Positions 11,316 to 21,040 of a stretch of 64,000 nt of DNA are shown piece by piece. The translations under genes and the position numbers were made by a program. Each line of letters opens with the position of its first letter. The first letter of the stretch is position 1. The stretch covers positions 62,001 through 126,000 of the forward strand of contig CANTFL010001401.1 of assembly GCA_947650285.1 (NCBI GenBank), read 5' to 3'. The stretch comes from Hyaloperonospora brassicae. Taxonomy: Eukaryota; Oomycota; Peronosporomycetes; Peronosporales; Peronosporaceae. A model generated the notes under the pieces. The model saw only the letters and a list, made by a program, of their open reading frames with translations, was not told the origin of the DNA and did no database searches.

Positions 11316-11708
11316 TGTAACGGGGCACACCCTTGCGTGAACTTAACGCAAGGGTTTCGGTGCGCCCGACAGACGTACACGGGGCAAACGAGGAAGCGTA
11401 GATAAGGTAAAAGCAGAACTTATATATTAATATAATTAAGTCTTTAACCACTGTCTCTCTGTTTGACTTAACTTAATTATACTAATCTAACTTAGTGTAT
11501 GGTGATGTCTCGTCACCACTCATTGCGCGCGTCTTGCGGCGATTAGTGGGTTGATATCGTCAAGATATCAACCAATGAGCAGACTCTTTGGTCGACCCAT
11601 CAATATCACCACTATTGGTGATATTGTTAAAAGAATATTCAACATAATATTCTTTATTGTCATTATCCCTCAAATGACAATTTCCATGTAACGGGCTGCC
11701 CCGTTACA
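11316..11708 (-). repeat. 5' LTR of the gypsy element
   Basis: Right-hand repeat, the promoter LTR of the minus-strand element. It starts TGTAACGGGGCACACC and ends GCTGCCCCGTTACA, then target duplication AAGGG at 11709-11713. The termini form a perfect inverted repeat TGTAACGGGGC/GCCCCGTTACA, while the other LTR has lost this. Confidence 0.97.
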
Positions 11709-13493
11709 AAGGGTATTGTTGGTCGATGACGTTCCCCAGTATACCTCACCTTCAACAACGACAACAACAGTCCCTAGACGCAGCCACTATACTAGATCAA
11801 TCTGGAAGATCAGCTCAACAAATCACAGTGATCTCGTGGTCCTATATAATCATCATTTGTAAGTTCGAGCGCTGCAGACCGTATTCAACAATAAACATTT
11901 GACGTCCATATGCGCTTGTGAAAAATTATACCTTCTTGACACCCGCATGCTACTTTACGGCAAGGATCGCGCCCCCAAAGCTAAACCAATTTGAATTGCA
12001 CAAGCAAACGAGCAATATGCTTGTACAATACGCTGTGAGAAGAAACTCTGAGTGCGACTGTACAAGTCGTCGTGCTACCCAAGAGATTGACGACTCTCCG
12101 CGTTTAGTCCGCATTCCGGCATCGGTACTACAATGCAACTTCCGACAAATATGGAAGCAATGCACAATCAGCCGGTCAAGCGCTGAGCACCAGCGACCAC
12201 CTAAACAATACAAAGGAATCTCAAACCACACCTGGCGTCCGGGAGAGCTCGTGATTACGAGCATCTGTCGGTGCTTGGAATCGATCGACATAAAACGATT
12301 TCATCTACATCATATATTGATCGATATCCAACATCGACTTGGATTTGCTTGTTGTCTTTGCTGCAACAGGTTTTTGTCTAACACGTCTTTGCATCGAATA
12401 CACGCCTAATACATGGACGTGTACCACGAGATTCCAATGATAATGGTTTGCTACGCACTGTGAGTGGTTGCAGTCTCAGGTTCAGGGCCTGTAGCGATTC
12501 CGTTGTACATTGATGAGCCATGTATTATTGTATATACGATGCGGCCATACCACGACAGAGTAGCAAGATCGCAGTTGTTAAGCGTGACTATGGCAGATCA
12601 ACCAATATATAGAAGGAATCGCGTTTTTGTGAGGTCCTTGTAGTCCTTGATTTTTCATGCAACAGCGCAGAAAGTGTCGCTCGATATTCGAGGTGTCACT
12701 AGGAATGCGTCTTGCGCACAGACGCGTCAAGACTGACGGAAAAGCTGTCTATGAGGCTTTAGTCTCGGTGCCGCAGCCGTAACAGAAATCAAACGCATAC
12801 TCACACGCCAGACCTGTCCATGCTCTAGCGCATAGCTGTATCTGGTCTGCGAATCGGAACTACTCTGGCCAAGCATTGCTGCAGGGTGTAGCCTACTCCT
12901 GACAAAAGCGCGGCACACGGTTCTATTGCAGAGCATGGCGAACATGTATCGGCTCTGCAGAAGGCGTTAGGAAACTACAACGCTCGCAAAATTAGCGTAC
13001 AATGCAGTCAAGAGCTGAGATTGGAGATATATACATGGGAGTGGTGCAAGCTTTGCTCATCAGCTCTGCCGATCTCTACGCAAGCAAACCACGCGCACTA
13101 ACTGAGCGGCACACTGATGACGCCGTCTCTTCTGTCAATGTCTCTGGTATAGAGGTGACAGGACGATTTGGTCAGACGGTGGTGCGAATGCATATCAACA
13201 ACATACGTGACGTCCGCCTCTTGGACATGTATCGTGATGCCCTATGCTTCATGTGTAGTCGACGCATGTCAGTACACTCTTCTGAACGGTGTATGCACGA
13301 TCCGTCGCGTTTGCTGCCACGATGGGACCACACAGACACGAGATAGAAAGTTCTCAATTAAGTGTCGTGTGCCATTCCTGTAAGATGTGCTAAGTTTGGA
13401 TGGCGGTGGAAAGCCCGTCCCGCTTGAAAGCGACTGTCACCTTACGATTTGCGCACTCTCGCCAGACCACACGCAACTCCAGACGACTGACTG
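11709..13493. other. No supportable gene
   Basis: Open frames at 11918-12409 (+, GTG start), 12727-12945 (-) and 13002-13346 (+, 114 codons) have no recognisable motif, signal peptide or splice context. The 13002-13346 frame stays open close upstream of the effector gene but I cannot call it real. The final 150 bases should hold the effector promoter; a CCATTCC start-like motif occurs near 13370. Confidence 0.4.
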
Positions 13494-15197
13494 ATGAAGG
13501 CGCCTACAGCTTTGACACTGTTGGCTACCGCTGCTGTCATGATGCGTGTTGACGGTTCTCCCGCCCCCGAAGTGCCGGCCAGTAGCCCGTCAGCGGATGT
13601 CGGTCGGGTCGCCGAGGGTCAGCATGGCGTTCCTGCATCAGGAGAAGAGAAAAGTTACGATGCAGTGGACGGTGATGATGAAAGGGGGATAAGCGAGCTG
13701 GCGAGTATCGTAACGGATGGCGTGTTGAAGCTCGCTACAGGTACAACACTGAAATTAGGGCTCGGCCCGAACAAGACGAGGTTATTCGACCAGTTTCAAG
13801 TCATCGAAAAAGTGGCGGAAACCCTGAAGAGCCCCTACATACGGGAGTTGGTGGAATTCTACTCGCGCCTTCACGATGTGAACCCCAACTCGCAGAGAAC
13901 ATTGATTGCGGCGCTCGAGAAATGGTTCGGGGAGGAACCTATGGTTGTCGCGCTTGCTGAATTGAGGAACTCTGATGATGTGGAGTTAAAGAAATTCGCC
14001 ACGACGTTGTTGGATCAGCAGGTACACGGCTGGATTAATTGCAACAGGTCACCAGAAGACGTCCTGGATATGCTTCGGATGCACGAAGATCATGTGAGAG
14101 CAAAGCTGGAGGCTTTTGGTCAATTTTATGCGGCTTACTACGAGAAGAGAAGCGGTCGAATCGATCTGGTCGATTTTATGATTGAGAAGCTTGGAGAAAA
14201 CGAATTGGTGTCCGTGCTGGTGAGAAGCATTACCAGTGACACCCCTCCTGATGCGAAAGTCGTGGAGTTGGAAGATCAGCTATTCGCCAAATGGATCGAT
14301 CGGAAGATGGGGCTCAAAGACGTCGTGCATCGGATCAAGATAACCAACAAGATAGAAGACTTGACGGCTTCACAGTTACGTCCCTTGTGTAAGTACAAGG
14401 ACATGTTGCGCGATAGATATGGACACAGTTATGTACTTTCGCTCGATTATATGTTTAGGGAGTTCTTCGGAGTGACATATTTGGTGAGGGAACTAATGAA
14501 GACAAAACAGGAAACCGGTTTGCTGTCTAAAGACACAGCAAAGATGGTGACACAGCAGCTTGTAAAGGAATGGATTAGTGAGAAAAGACAAGTCAACTAC
14601 TTTTTTAGTGCAGTATTGCCAGATACGCAGAAAATCGAAGAACGATTTTCTGCGGAAGTGGATGTGCTGGAAGATATCATTGAGGCCTACAACATCGAAA
14701 TGTCGACGAATGTCGATCTCATCGAGGTGCTGCTGTCAGGCTACAAAACTTTGCCAAAGTTTGTAAGTGCGTTGGGTGATGCAGAGCGAATCGGTTGGTT
14801 GACGCCAAACGAACCTATCACGAAGGCACAAATCGACACGAAGTCAAAGGCTCTGGTTCTGGAGAATCGGTTACTGCATAAATTTAAGGACTGGAGGTCG
14901 CGACCAGAAAACGTTGCATTTACTTTGTTTGCCGGCGAAAACCCCGCGACTAGTATAAAGCTACGCATGATGATGAAGTATATTGTTATGTGTGAAGGCA
15001 CTGAATTGATGGACGATTTCTCCATAACCGAAGATCTTTCACTTAGGATCGGGCACGATGCTGTGTTCAAAGGACTGGTTCAGCTAATGCATCATGATAA
15101 ATGGAGTCAGACGACGGATGAAGACGTCAAGAAGCTGGATGCACAGCTAATTAAATCGTTGGTCAGAAGAGGTGCAATAGCCGACCACGTCGTCTAA
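13494..15197 (+). CDS. Secreted LWY-module effector, 5' part (567 aa to in-frame stop)
   Basis: Residues 1-21 form a signal peptide (Lys, hydrophobic core, cleavage near VDG/SPAPE). A Pro/Ser/Gly-rich disordered linker follows, with no RXLR; DDERG at residues 61-65 resembles the EER part of RXLR-dEER. The rest is helical repeats with a Trp-bearing helix of the form QLxxxW: W180, W267, W360, then degenerate at F464 and L556. Spacing is 87 to 104 residues, as in LWY tandem effectors of the Phytophthora PSR2 type, which act inside plant cells. The frame ends at TAA 15195-15197, inside a module, and the homologous array resumes in the same frame directly after. ATG 13494 is chosen because it starts the signal peptide. 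A 567-residue product could still be secreted. The gene has no intron. Confidence 0.85.
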   Translation: MKAPTALTLLATAAVMMRVDGSPAPEVPASSPSADVGRVAEGQHGVPASGEEKSYDAVDGDDERGISELASIVTDGVLKLATGTTLKLGLGPNKTRLFDQFQVIEKVAETLKSPYIRELVEFYSRLHDVNPNSQRTLIAALEKWFGEEPMVVALAELRNSDDVELKKFATTLLDQQVHGWINCNRSPEDVLDMLRMHEDHVRAKLEAFGQFYAAYYEKRSGRIDLVDFMIEKLGENELVSVLVRSITSDTPPDAKVVELEDQLFAKWIDRKMGLKDVVHRIKITNKIEDLTASQLRPLCKYKDMLRDRYGHSYVLSLDYMFREFFGVTYLVRELMKTKQETGLLSKDTAKMVTQQLVKEWISEKRQVNYFFSAVLPDTQKIEERFSAEVDVLEDIIEAYNIEMSTNVDLIEVLLSGYKTLPKFVSALGDAERIGWLTPNEPITKAQIDTKSKALVLENRLLHKFKDWRSRPENVAFTLFAGENPATSIKLRMMMKYIVMCEGTELMDDFSITEDLSLRIGHDAVFKGLVQLMHHDKWSQTTDEDVKKLDAQLIKSLVRRGAIADHVV

Positions 15198-16196
15198 TGG
15201 CCCGATCTGGTTGAAACGGATGTAGATGGATTTTTGTTTCAAGTAAAGATGGAGCTATTTAGCCGCTTCATCAGTGCCTACAACACGGAGAATAACGCCC
15301 ATGTCGATATGCTTGATGCTCTCATCTCAGGCTTAGGTGGTGAGGACAAATTGGACTTGGTATTCAAAGGTGTCGTATATTTCTCTAGAGCGAATACGAT
15401 AGCCTCTGAGCTACAAACACAATTACTCAACGAGTGGAAAAGGCTTGGACTGCAGCCAGAAGAAGTCCTTCTTTGGCTCAAGAAGACTAGAGCAGTAAAA
15501 GAGCTGACGGGACCAATGCTTCACCTAATCATGCGGTACATCGAGATGCTTGACGCCAAGAATCCAGGGCGTTCTTTCTCGCTTATCGAGGTGTTTGTGA
15601 AGTACTTCAACGAAGAAGCTGTGGTACGGGCACTGTTGAAAAAATCGAAGTTTCTGAGAAGTAACGAAATTTCAGACAAAGACGTAACGATGCTGAAGAC
15701 GCAGCTTGTAAAGTGGTGGATTGCAGAACGTAAAGTGCCCGACCACGTCTTCTCGTCTTTGAGGCTGGCTGAGACTGGTAAGCTGGCCGGCATGAAAGCT
15801 GCACGTATGTTTGATTTGAAAGTGGAGCTGTTGGAAGAATTCATCGAGGCGTTTAATGAGCATTCGTCAACCAGTTACGATTTGCTCACGGTCATGATCG
15901 CTGGTTTTTGTGGTTACGACAAATTGGCGTTGGTCTTGGATAGCGCTACCTTGGTCCACGAGAAGGGAAGGGCTGGAGATTTGGAGAAACAGCTATTCGC
16001 GAGGTGGAAAGGTCTTCATTTGACGCCAGCAGACGTCGCCCTTCGGCTGAAGGAGACCGAAAAAGAGGAAGAGCTGTCGGGCCCGAAGCTGCGCATATTG
16101 AAGAAATACGTTCAATCGTTTGACACATATGAATTGGGGCTAATGTTCTCGCTTGCAAAGATGTTCTCGGAGCTGTCAAAGGACAAAGGTGTGTAG
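15198..16196 (+). pseudogene. LWY effector, 3' part after in-frame stop
   Basis: The frame is identical to 13494-15197 and open for 332 codons to TAG at 16194-16196. It has no own Met near its beginning and no signal peptide, so it is not an independent gene. QLxxxW helices occur at about residues 648, 742 and 838 of the whole frame, spaced 92, 94 and 96 from the preceding (556) position. The array is therefore in register across the stop. Each module also shows the AxMFDLKVELLEEFIEAFN type helix and the SLxxVFxKYF type helix. Either a nonsense change truncated an eight-module effector, or the stop is read through, or the base is a sequencing error. Confidence 0.8.
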
Positions 16197-16843
16197 TGAA
16201 GGCACATAATGTTTATTGGATGAATGCAGACGTAGAAAGGCTGAGATTGCAGTAGATCCATAGCATTGAGCTAGCACGACTGAATACATATAGTGTTCCT
16301 AACAAACCAAGACGCCTCGACGTTATTTAAGTACTCAAGTAAAGCCGTTGGTCAGGTGTCGGCAGAGAGATCACAAACGACACCTGTATGCTGCCTCGTC
16401 ATCCTCGTGGCATCAGTCCCAAGCGCTTCGCTTACGATCTGCCCGTGGACGTTTCTTCGAAACACATTCGGGCGTGTCACCGTGACGAAGACGCGATGGA
16501 GCGGTTGATGTTACGATCGCTAAAAAGTACATCTTAGTCTTTGCCTGAAAAGTTCGTATTCATTGAAGTAGCGCTTTATAGCAGCGGCGTCGAGGATTGG
16601 TAGAGCACGCTGGTAGCTTTGCTGTGAGATTGTATCGTCATGAGTAACTTCATCATCATATCTTTTCTTTTCTTGGTAAACAGATTAGCAATAAGTGTTA
16701 AGAAGCACTAATGCTTGTACAGACATAGTACAAGCTGCCTACACCGACCACAGTGTAGTCAGGTGCCTCGAAACCTCACGGACACTGTACGTGACGAAAA
16801 AGGTACGTCTACTAAGCGAACACGCTTCGTAGAAGGGAGAGTT
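16197..16843. other. Effector 3' flank; one short coding-like stretch
   Basis: No gene of normal size. A plus-strand frame from about 16341 to TAG 16535-16537 (ATG at 16388, 49 codons) reads with coding-like residues (MLPRHPRGISPKRFAYDLP, ending LKSTS). It could be the last exon or a remnant of a gene. I find no homologue by eye and no convincing splice site. Confidence 0.3.
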
Positions 16844-17097
16844 TGTTATGTCGAAGGAAAATTGGAAAGTGTATTGAATTAGTTTTCCTATGAACTTACT
16901 CGTCGTGTTATCTTCTTCTACCTTGTAGCTTTCCCTGATCTTGATGGATTCTAGAACATACACTCAAGGTAGTTCTAGAATCATCAGACTGCACGTGAAC
17001 CGTTTACACCCTGTCGTATCATCGCTGTCTTGTCACTTGTGCGTAGCAAATCACAGTTGGCTTTGTTGACCGTGCATTGACAGTGCACACATCAACA
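16844..17097 (-). repeat. 3' LTR of the copia element
   Basis: 254 bp, TG...CA ends, identical by eye to 20334-20587. Preceded by target duplication GAGTT (16839-16843). Confidence 0.97.
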
Positions 17098-17109
17098 CTC
17101 CCACTCACT
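17098..17109 (-). other. Polypurine tract of the copia element
   Basis: Minus-strand AGTGAGTGGGAG abuts the 3' LTR, in the expected place for plus-strand priming. It is less pure than the gypsy tract. Confidence 0.6.
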
Positions 17110-18112
17110 GTTGATGCTCGGGTCCATCACGTACCTTGATGTCCATTCCGGCACGGAGGTACTGGAATCGCTTGGTGCCGAGTGCCTTCGTTAGTATGTC
17201 GGCAAGTTGATGTTCCGTCTCCTTGTAGATCACCTTTATATCACCGGCCAGAACTTTCTCTCGGACAAAGTGGTGACGTATGTCTACGTGTTTAGTCCGC
17301 GCATGGTATCCTGGGTTTGTTGCGAGAGCAATGGCTCCTTGATTATCCTCGTAGATGACAGTAGGATTCTTCTGCTCGAATCCGAGGTCAGCCATTAACA
17401 TCCTTGCCCATAGTATGTCTTGAGTGCACATGCTTAGCGCCATGTATTCAGCCTCAGAAGTACTCAATGCAACGGTGCGTTGGTACTTAGACTTAAATAT
17501 AACAGGGCCTCCATTAAGCACCAGCAAAACACCAGATACCGATCGACGGTCGTCCAAGCTGTTTCCCCAATCGGCGTCACTATACGCTGTTAGTTGTTGC
17601 TGTAGTTTGTCAACACTGTAGTGTAATCCAAAACCACTCGTCGAGCGGAGGTATCTTAGCACTTTGATCAGTGCCTTCCAGTGTTGTGAGCCAGGGTTTT
17701 CTGCAAATCGTCCAAGTTGGCTCACAGGAAATGCTGCGTCTGGTCTGGTCGTGGTCACTATAAACAGCAGTCGTCCCAGAAATTGGCGGTACGGTGTACG
17801 ACTCATGGCTTGTCTTTCGACATCGGACTTTGGACTGTTTGCGCTGGACAGTTTCATGCTCTGATCACATGGGTTACCAGTTGGTCGGGCTTGAGTCTGT
17901 CCAAACATGTCTGCAGTCTCCTCGATGTATCTTTGTTGCGAAATAAACATCTCACGCTTCTTTCGGTCGTACATAACTTCCATTCCAAGCAAGTGCTTCA
18001 CTGGACCAAGGTCTTTGGTTTGAAACCGCTGAGAGATTTGTTCTTTCACCTTGCGTACCGTGGTTGCTTCTTTTGCAGCCACAATCATATCATCAACGTA
18101 TAAGCACACTTA
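17105..18112 (-). pseudogene. copia pol: RT C-terminus and RNase H
   Basis: Open frame of 334 codons in the same frame as the upstream pol, separated only by TAA at 18112-18110. It begins with the RT catalytic motif LYVDDMIVAA and contains HLLGMEV, TRPDAAFPVSQL, then copia RNase H (YSDADWGNSLDDRRSVSG, ALSTSEAEYMALS, DNQGAIALA, HVDIRHHFVRE, DILTKAL). This half is otherwise intact. The stop replaces the residue before VCLYVDD, probably a Tyr codon. Confidence 0.93.
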
Positions 18113-20287
18113 CGCCCAGCCTTCACCATCCTTTATCTTGTATATGCATCGATCAGCACCGCACGCGACAAATCCCATCTCCAGTAATGCATTGTGAATC
18201 GTCTTATTCCAGGCATTTGCAGCCTGCTTAAGTCCGTAAAGCGCGCGATTCAATTTAAGTACAAACTCGCTGCCAATTTTCATCCCTTTGGGTGGTAACA
18301 AGTATACTTCTTCTTGTAGGTCGGCATTCAGGTAGGCCGTATCAACATCAAGCTGGTCGATCACATATCCTGCTGCACAGCAAATCGACAATAGCATCCT
18401 GATGGAGTTCATACTGGCGACAGCCGCGTACGTCTCGAAAAAGTTGATACCATATTGTTGCAGGAATCCGAGCGCCACAAGTCGTGCTTTGTATCGACCA
18501 TCACTCTTTTTAGCCCATACCCACTTCGATCCAATTGGTTTCATTCCAGGCTTGCGTACAATTGGTGTCCACGTCTTGTTACGCTCATGAGCCGCAAATT
18601 CATTCTCAATAGCTTTAATCCATTGGTATCTGTCAGGTCCATTCACTGCCTCCGCATAAGAGCCAGGTAAATCACGAGCTATCATGGCAACTTCTGCTAT
18701 CAATGCCACATCGCTGTTTATTCGCGATCGCTTGGAAGGAGGTTCGTCATCTTGGCTCCCACTGGCTTCATGGTTTTCATTGTATGGCACAATGCTGTTT
18801 TCTGTTGTGGTACTAGTGTTATTGTCTTCCAACAAGAGCTGAACAGGTTGCTCAATTGGTAGCATTTCATCAACACCTCCTCGTGGTCCGGATTCACTTC
18901 TCCCACTGGCATCGTCAGTAAGAACACGATACTGATGCTCGCGACCGGAACGACGCTTAAGTTGTGGACGGAACACCATCGCTCCAGAGTCGTGCGGATT
19001 GTGTAATTCGAGTTCTTGGTGACGAGGTCCTTGTTGAATTACTTGGGAAGTGTGTTGATGTTGTTCGTTGTTCATATTTCTTGCAAGATAATGATTGCTT
19101 GTCTCACTCGAAGGTGTGTTACTGATGTCATTGTCAGAACTCGGTACTTCCATCTCCACATCTTCGACAATTTCGTGCTCTTCCATTTCAACATCTTCAT
19201 CACCATCTTGTTGCAAGTTACTTGGTTGATCTCCATCATCGTCATCTTGTCGTATTATTATCATCTTCGGGTGTGGTACAACCGGATTGTCTTCGTAAAT
19301 GTTACTAACTTCACGTTCATCTAACGCGATCGAACGACTGATCTTGATCGTACCAGTCTCCAGATCAAGCACCCTGTAACCCTTGGTGTGTCTTGCATAT
19401 CCTAACAGCATGCAGCGAAACCCTTTCGCGTCGAATTTCGTGCGCTTTGAGTCATCGATATGTGCGTATCCAAGTGAACCAAATACACGTAGGTGAGAAA
19501 TTTCGGGCTTCGTCTTAAAGCACAGTTCAAAAGGAGTCTTCTCCTCGTGATTGCAGTTCGTGCTTCTGTTAAGTAAATACACCGCCGTATTCACAGCTTC
19601 GGCCCACCACTTCTTTGCCACCCGCTTGTAATGCATCATGCTTCTGGCCGTCTCAACAATCGTACGGTTCATCCGTTCAGCAACACCGTTTTGTTGAGGA
19701 CTGTAGGGTACTGTCTTCTGATGGATGATGCCGTGTTTCTTGCAGTACGAAGCAAACCTCTTGTTTTTGTATTCACCGCCATTGTCAGTACGTATGGCCT
19801 TAATACGAAATCCACACTGCTGCTCCATCTCGGTCCGAAATTCAATGAACTTCGACAGTACTTCACTCTTGGACTTCAGAAAATATACAGTCACTAATCT
19901 TGAAAAATCGTCCACGAGAGACAATACGTATCGTGACCCACCAGGAGTTGGGTTCTTCATAGGGCCCATGACGTCAGAGTGAATAAGCTGCAGTGGCTGC
20001 GTTGTCTTTGTCTTCGACTCTTGTGGAAAACTCGCGACACACAGTTTCCCTTGTAGACACCCTCCACACAAATTCTTGTTCGTGTCAGGTACTACATTCG
20101 GTAGTCCTTCCGTAGCCTCCTTTGTCTTTTTAAACTTGTTGTGGCTAATGTGACCCATTCGTGCATGCCACAGCTCCCACTTGTTACCAGCGTCTTCATG
20201 TTCTACCAATATCGCGTGCTCATACTCCATCTTGAATTCCCAATGGAAGTAGTTGTCTGTTCCAAGCAGGTCATCGGGATTCTTCAT
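18110..20287 (-). pseudogene. copia gag-pol: gag stub, integrase, RT N-terminus
   Basis: Open frame of 725 codons. Residues 1-20 (PDDLLGTDNYFHWEFKM) look like the copia gag N-terminus. The frame then passes into the GAG-pre-integrase zinc region (WELWHARMGHIS, CGGCLQGK), so gag and protease have been deleted in frame. The integrase core follows: HSDVMGPM, IRTDNGGEY, NGVAERMNRTIVE (DDE). After an acidic linker (EDVEMEEHEIVEDVEME) comes RT: TWTPIVRKPGMKPIGSKWVW, ARLVALGFLQQYGINFFETY, QLDVDTAYLNADL, LNRALYGLKQAANAW. It ends at TAA just before YVDD. The Met at 20287 is 46 bases inside the 5' LTR, normal for this group. Confidence 0.95.
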
Positions 20288-20320
20288 CGTACTGGCTTCT
20301 GGCAGAGGTCCTTAAGCTCT

Positions 20321-20333
20321 TGGGCTCATAACC
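20321..20333 (-). other. Half-tRNA primer site of the copia element
   Basis: The plus strand reads TGGGCTCATAACC directly before the LTR. This matches the anticodon arm of initiator tRNA-Met (CAU anticodon), so the minus-strand RNA would pair with the 3' end of a cleaved tRNA half. Drosophila copia is known to use such a 5' half of initiator tRNA-Met. A 3'-CCA-type site is not seen here. Confidence 0.65.
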
Positions 20334-20587
20334 TGTTATGTCGAAGGAAAATTGGAAAGTGTATTGAATTAGTTTTCCTATGAACTTACTCGTCGTGTTA
20401 TCTTCTTCTACCTTGTAGCTTTCCCTGATCTTGATGGATTCTAGAACATACACTCAAGGTAGTTCTAGAATCATCAGACTGCACGTGAACCGTTTACACC
20501 CTGTCGTATCATCGCTGTCTTGTCACTTGTGCGTAGCAAATCACAGTTGGCTTTGTTGACCGTGCATTGACAGTGCACACATCAACA
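20334..20587 (-). repeat. 5' LTR of the copia element
   Basis: 254 bp, identical by eye to 16844-17097. Followed by target duplication GAGTT (20588-20592). Confidence 0.97.
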
Positions 20588-20675
20588 GAGTTGAGCTGAA
20601 TTTAGTCGTTATCTAAGTGTCTGAATGTGCCTCTTTTGACTCACTTTCGCGATTTTGGTATAGTTAGTGTGTGTA

Positions 20676-20929
20676 ATGGCCGATATCAGAACTGAATCGA
20701 GCATGGCAGAGTGCCTTTTTGTAAGTTCGATTTCTCGATGCATTTTTCGATTTCTGACTATCTGGTGCAATTTTTTATCATATGGTGCACCTCTTTTGTT
20801 TCCTCTTGTCAGAAAAGCATCATGAGTGCTTCGCCAAAACTGCATTTACCAATTGCGTTGCAAGTCATACGACCAAAGTTTGCGATAGCGACATGCGACG
20901 CATGTTCGTATAACATCACGTACCAATGA
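20676..20929 (+). CDS. Possible small two-exon gene (53 aa)
   Basis: ATG 20676 opens 15 codons to 20720. A consensus donor GTAAGT at 20721, a pyrimidine-rich acceptor (TTTGTTTCCTCTTGTCAG, AG at 20811-20812) and 38 further codons in phase to TGA 20927-20929 follow. The 92-bp intron fits oomycete introns. The product has a MSASPKLHLPIALQVIRP stretch and CDACSYN with two cysteines. I recognise no family. The copia element ends 88 bases upstream, so any older upstream exons or promoter would have been separated by it. The stop is 111 bases from the convergent CLPTM1 stop. Splice signals are the only real support. Confidence 0.3.
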
Positions 20930-21040
20930 CGACAAATAGTCCTTGAGGGCGTCCCTCGGCACCAGGAAATGTCAACTCGCAAACACGATTCTGGGTAGCA
21001 GGACGCCAAAAAACGCAGCCCAGGAGCATGTAGGCACACC

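Larger units (their letters stand above)
3723..11708 (-). mobile_element. Ty3/gypsy chromovirus, full length, decayed
   Basis: This is a complete LTR retrotransposon read on the minus strand. The ends are LTRs of 392 and 393 bp beginning TGTA and ending TACA. A 5-bp target duplication AAGGG lies at 3718-3722 and 11709-11713. Order on the minus strand: LTR, primer site, gag with a CCHC knuckle, aspartic protease, reverse transcriptase, RNase H, integrase, chromodomain, a roughly 1.1-kb tail, polypurine tract, LTR. RNase H before integrase plus the chromodomain defines a chromovirus of the Metaviridae. I count about 13 LTR differences (about 97% identity), so the insertion is not recent. Pol has about ten lesions while gag is open. 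The tail carries an opposite-strand gene. The copy is incapable of autonomous movement as it stands. Confidence 0.97.
16844..20587 (-). mobile_element. Ty1/copia element, recent, internally deleted
   Basis: LTRs of 254 bp (TGTTATG...CATCAACA) at 16844-17097 and 20334-20587 are identical by eye, with target duplication GAGTT at 16839-16843 and 20588-20592. Gene order on the minus strand is integrase, RT, RNase H, which defines Pseudoviridae. The frame starts with about 20 residues of gag, then jumps to the pre-integrase domain, so most of gag and all of protease are missing (probably over 1 kb). A TAA interrupts the frame just before the YVDD active site. Identical LTRs mean very recent insertion, yet this copy cannot make its own capsid or protease. 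It was probably mobilised in trans. Confidence 0.97.

Noticed and set aside
11918..12409. 163-codon plus-strand frame
   Set aside because: It begins with GTG, has no motif, and the opposite strand is also open, which suggests low stop density rather than a gene.
16580..16620. TGGTAGAGCACGCTGG, tRNA A-box-like
   Set aside because: No acceptor stem or B box at the right distance.
20271..20453. Two near-identical minus frames in 16739-16963 and 20271-20453
   Set aside because: They are readings of the two identical copia LTRs, not genes.
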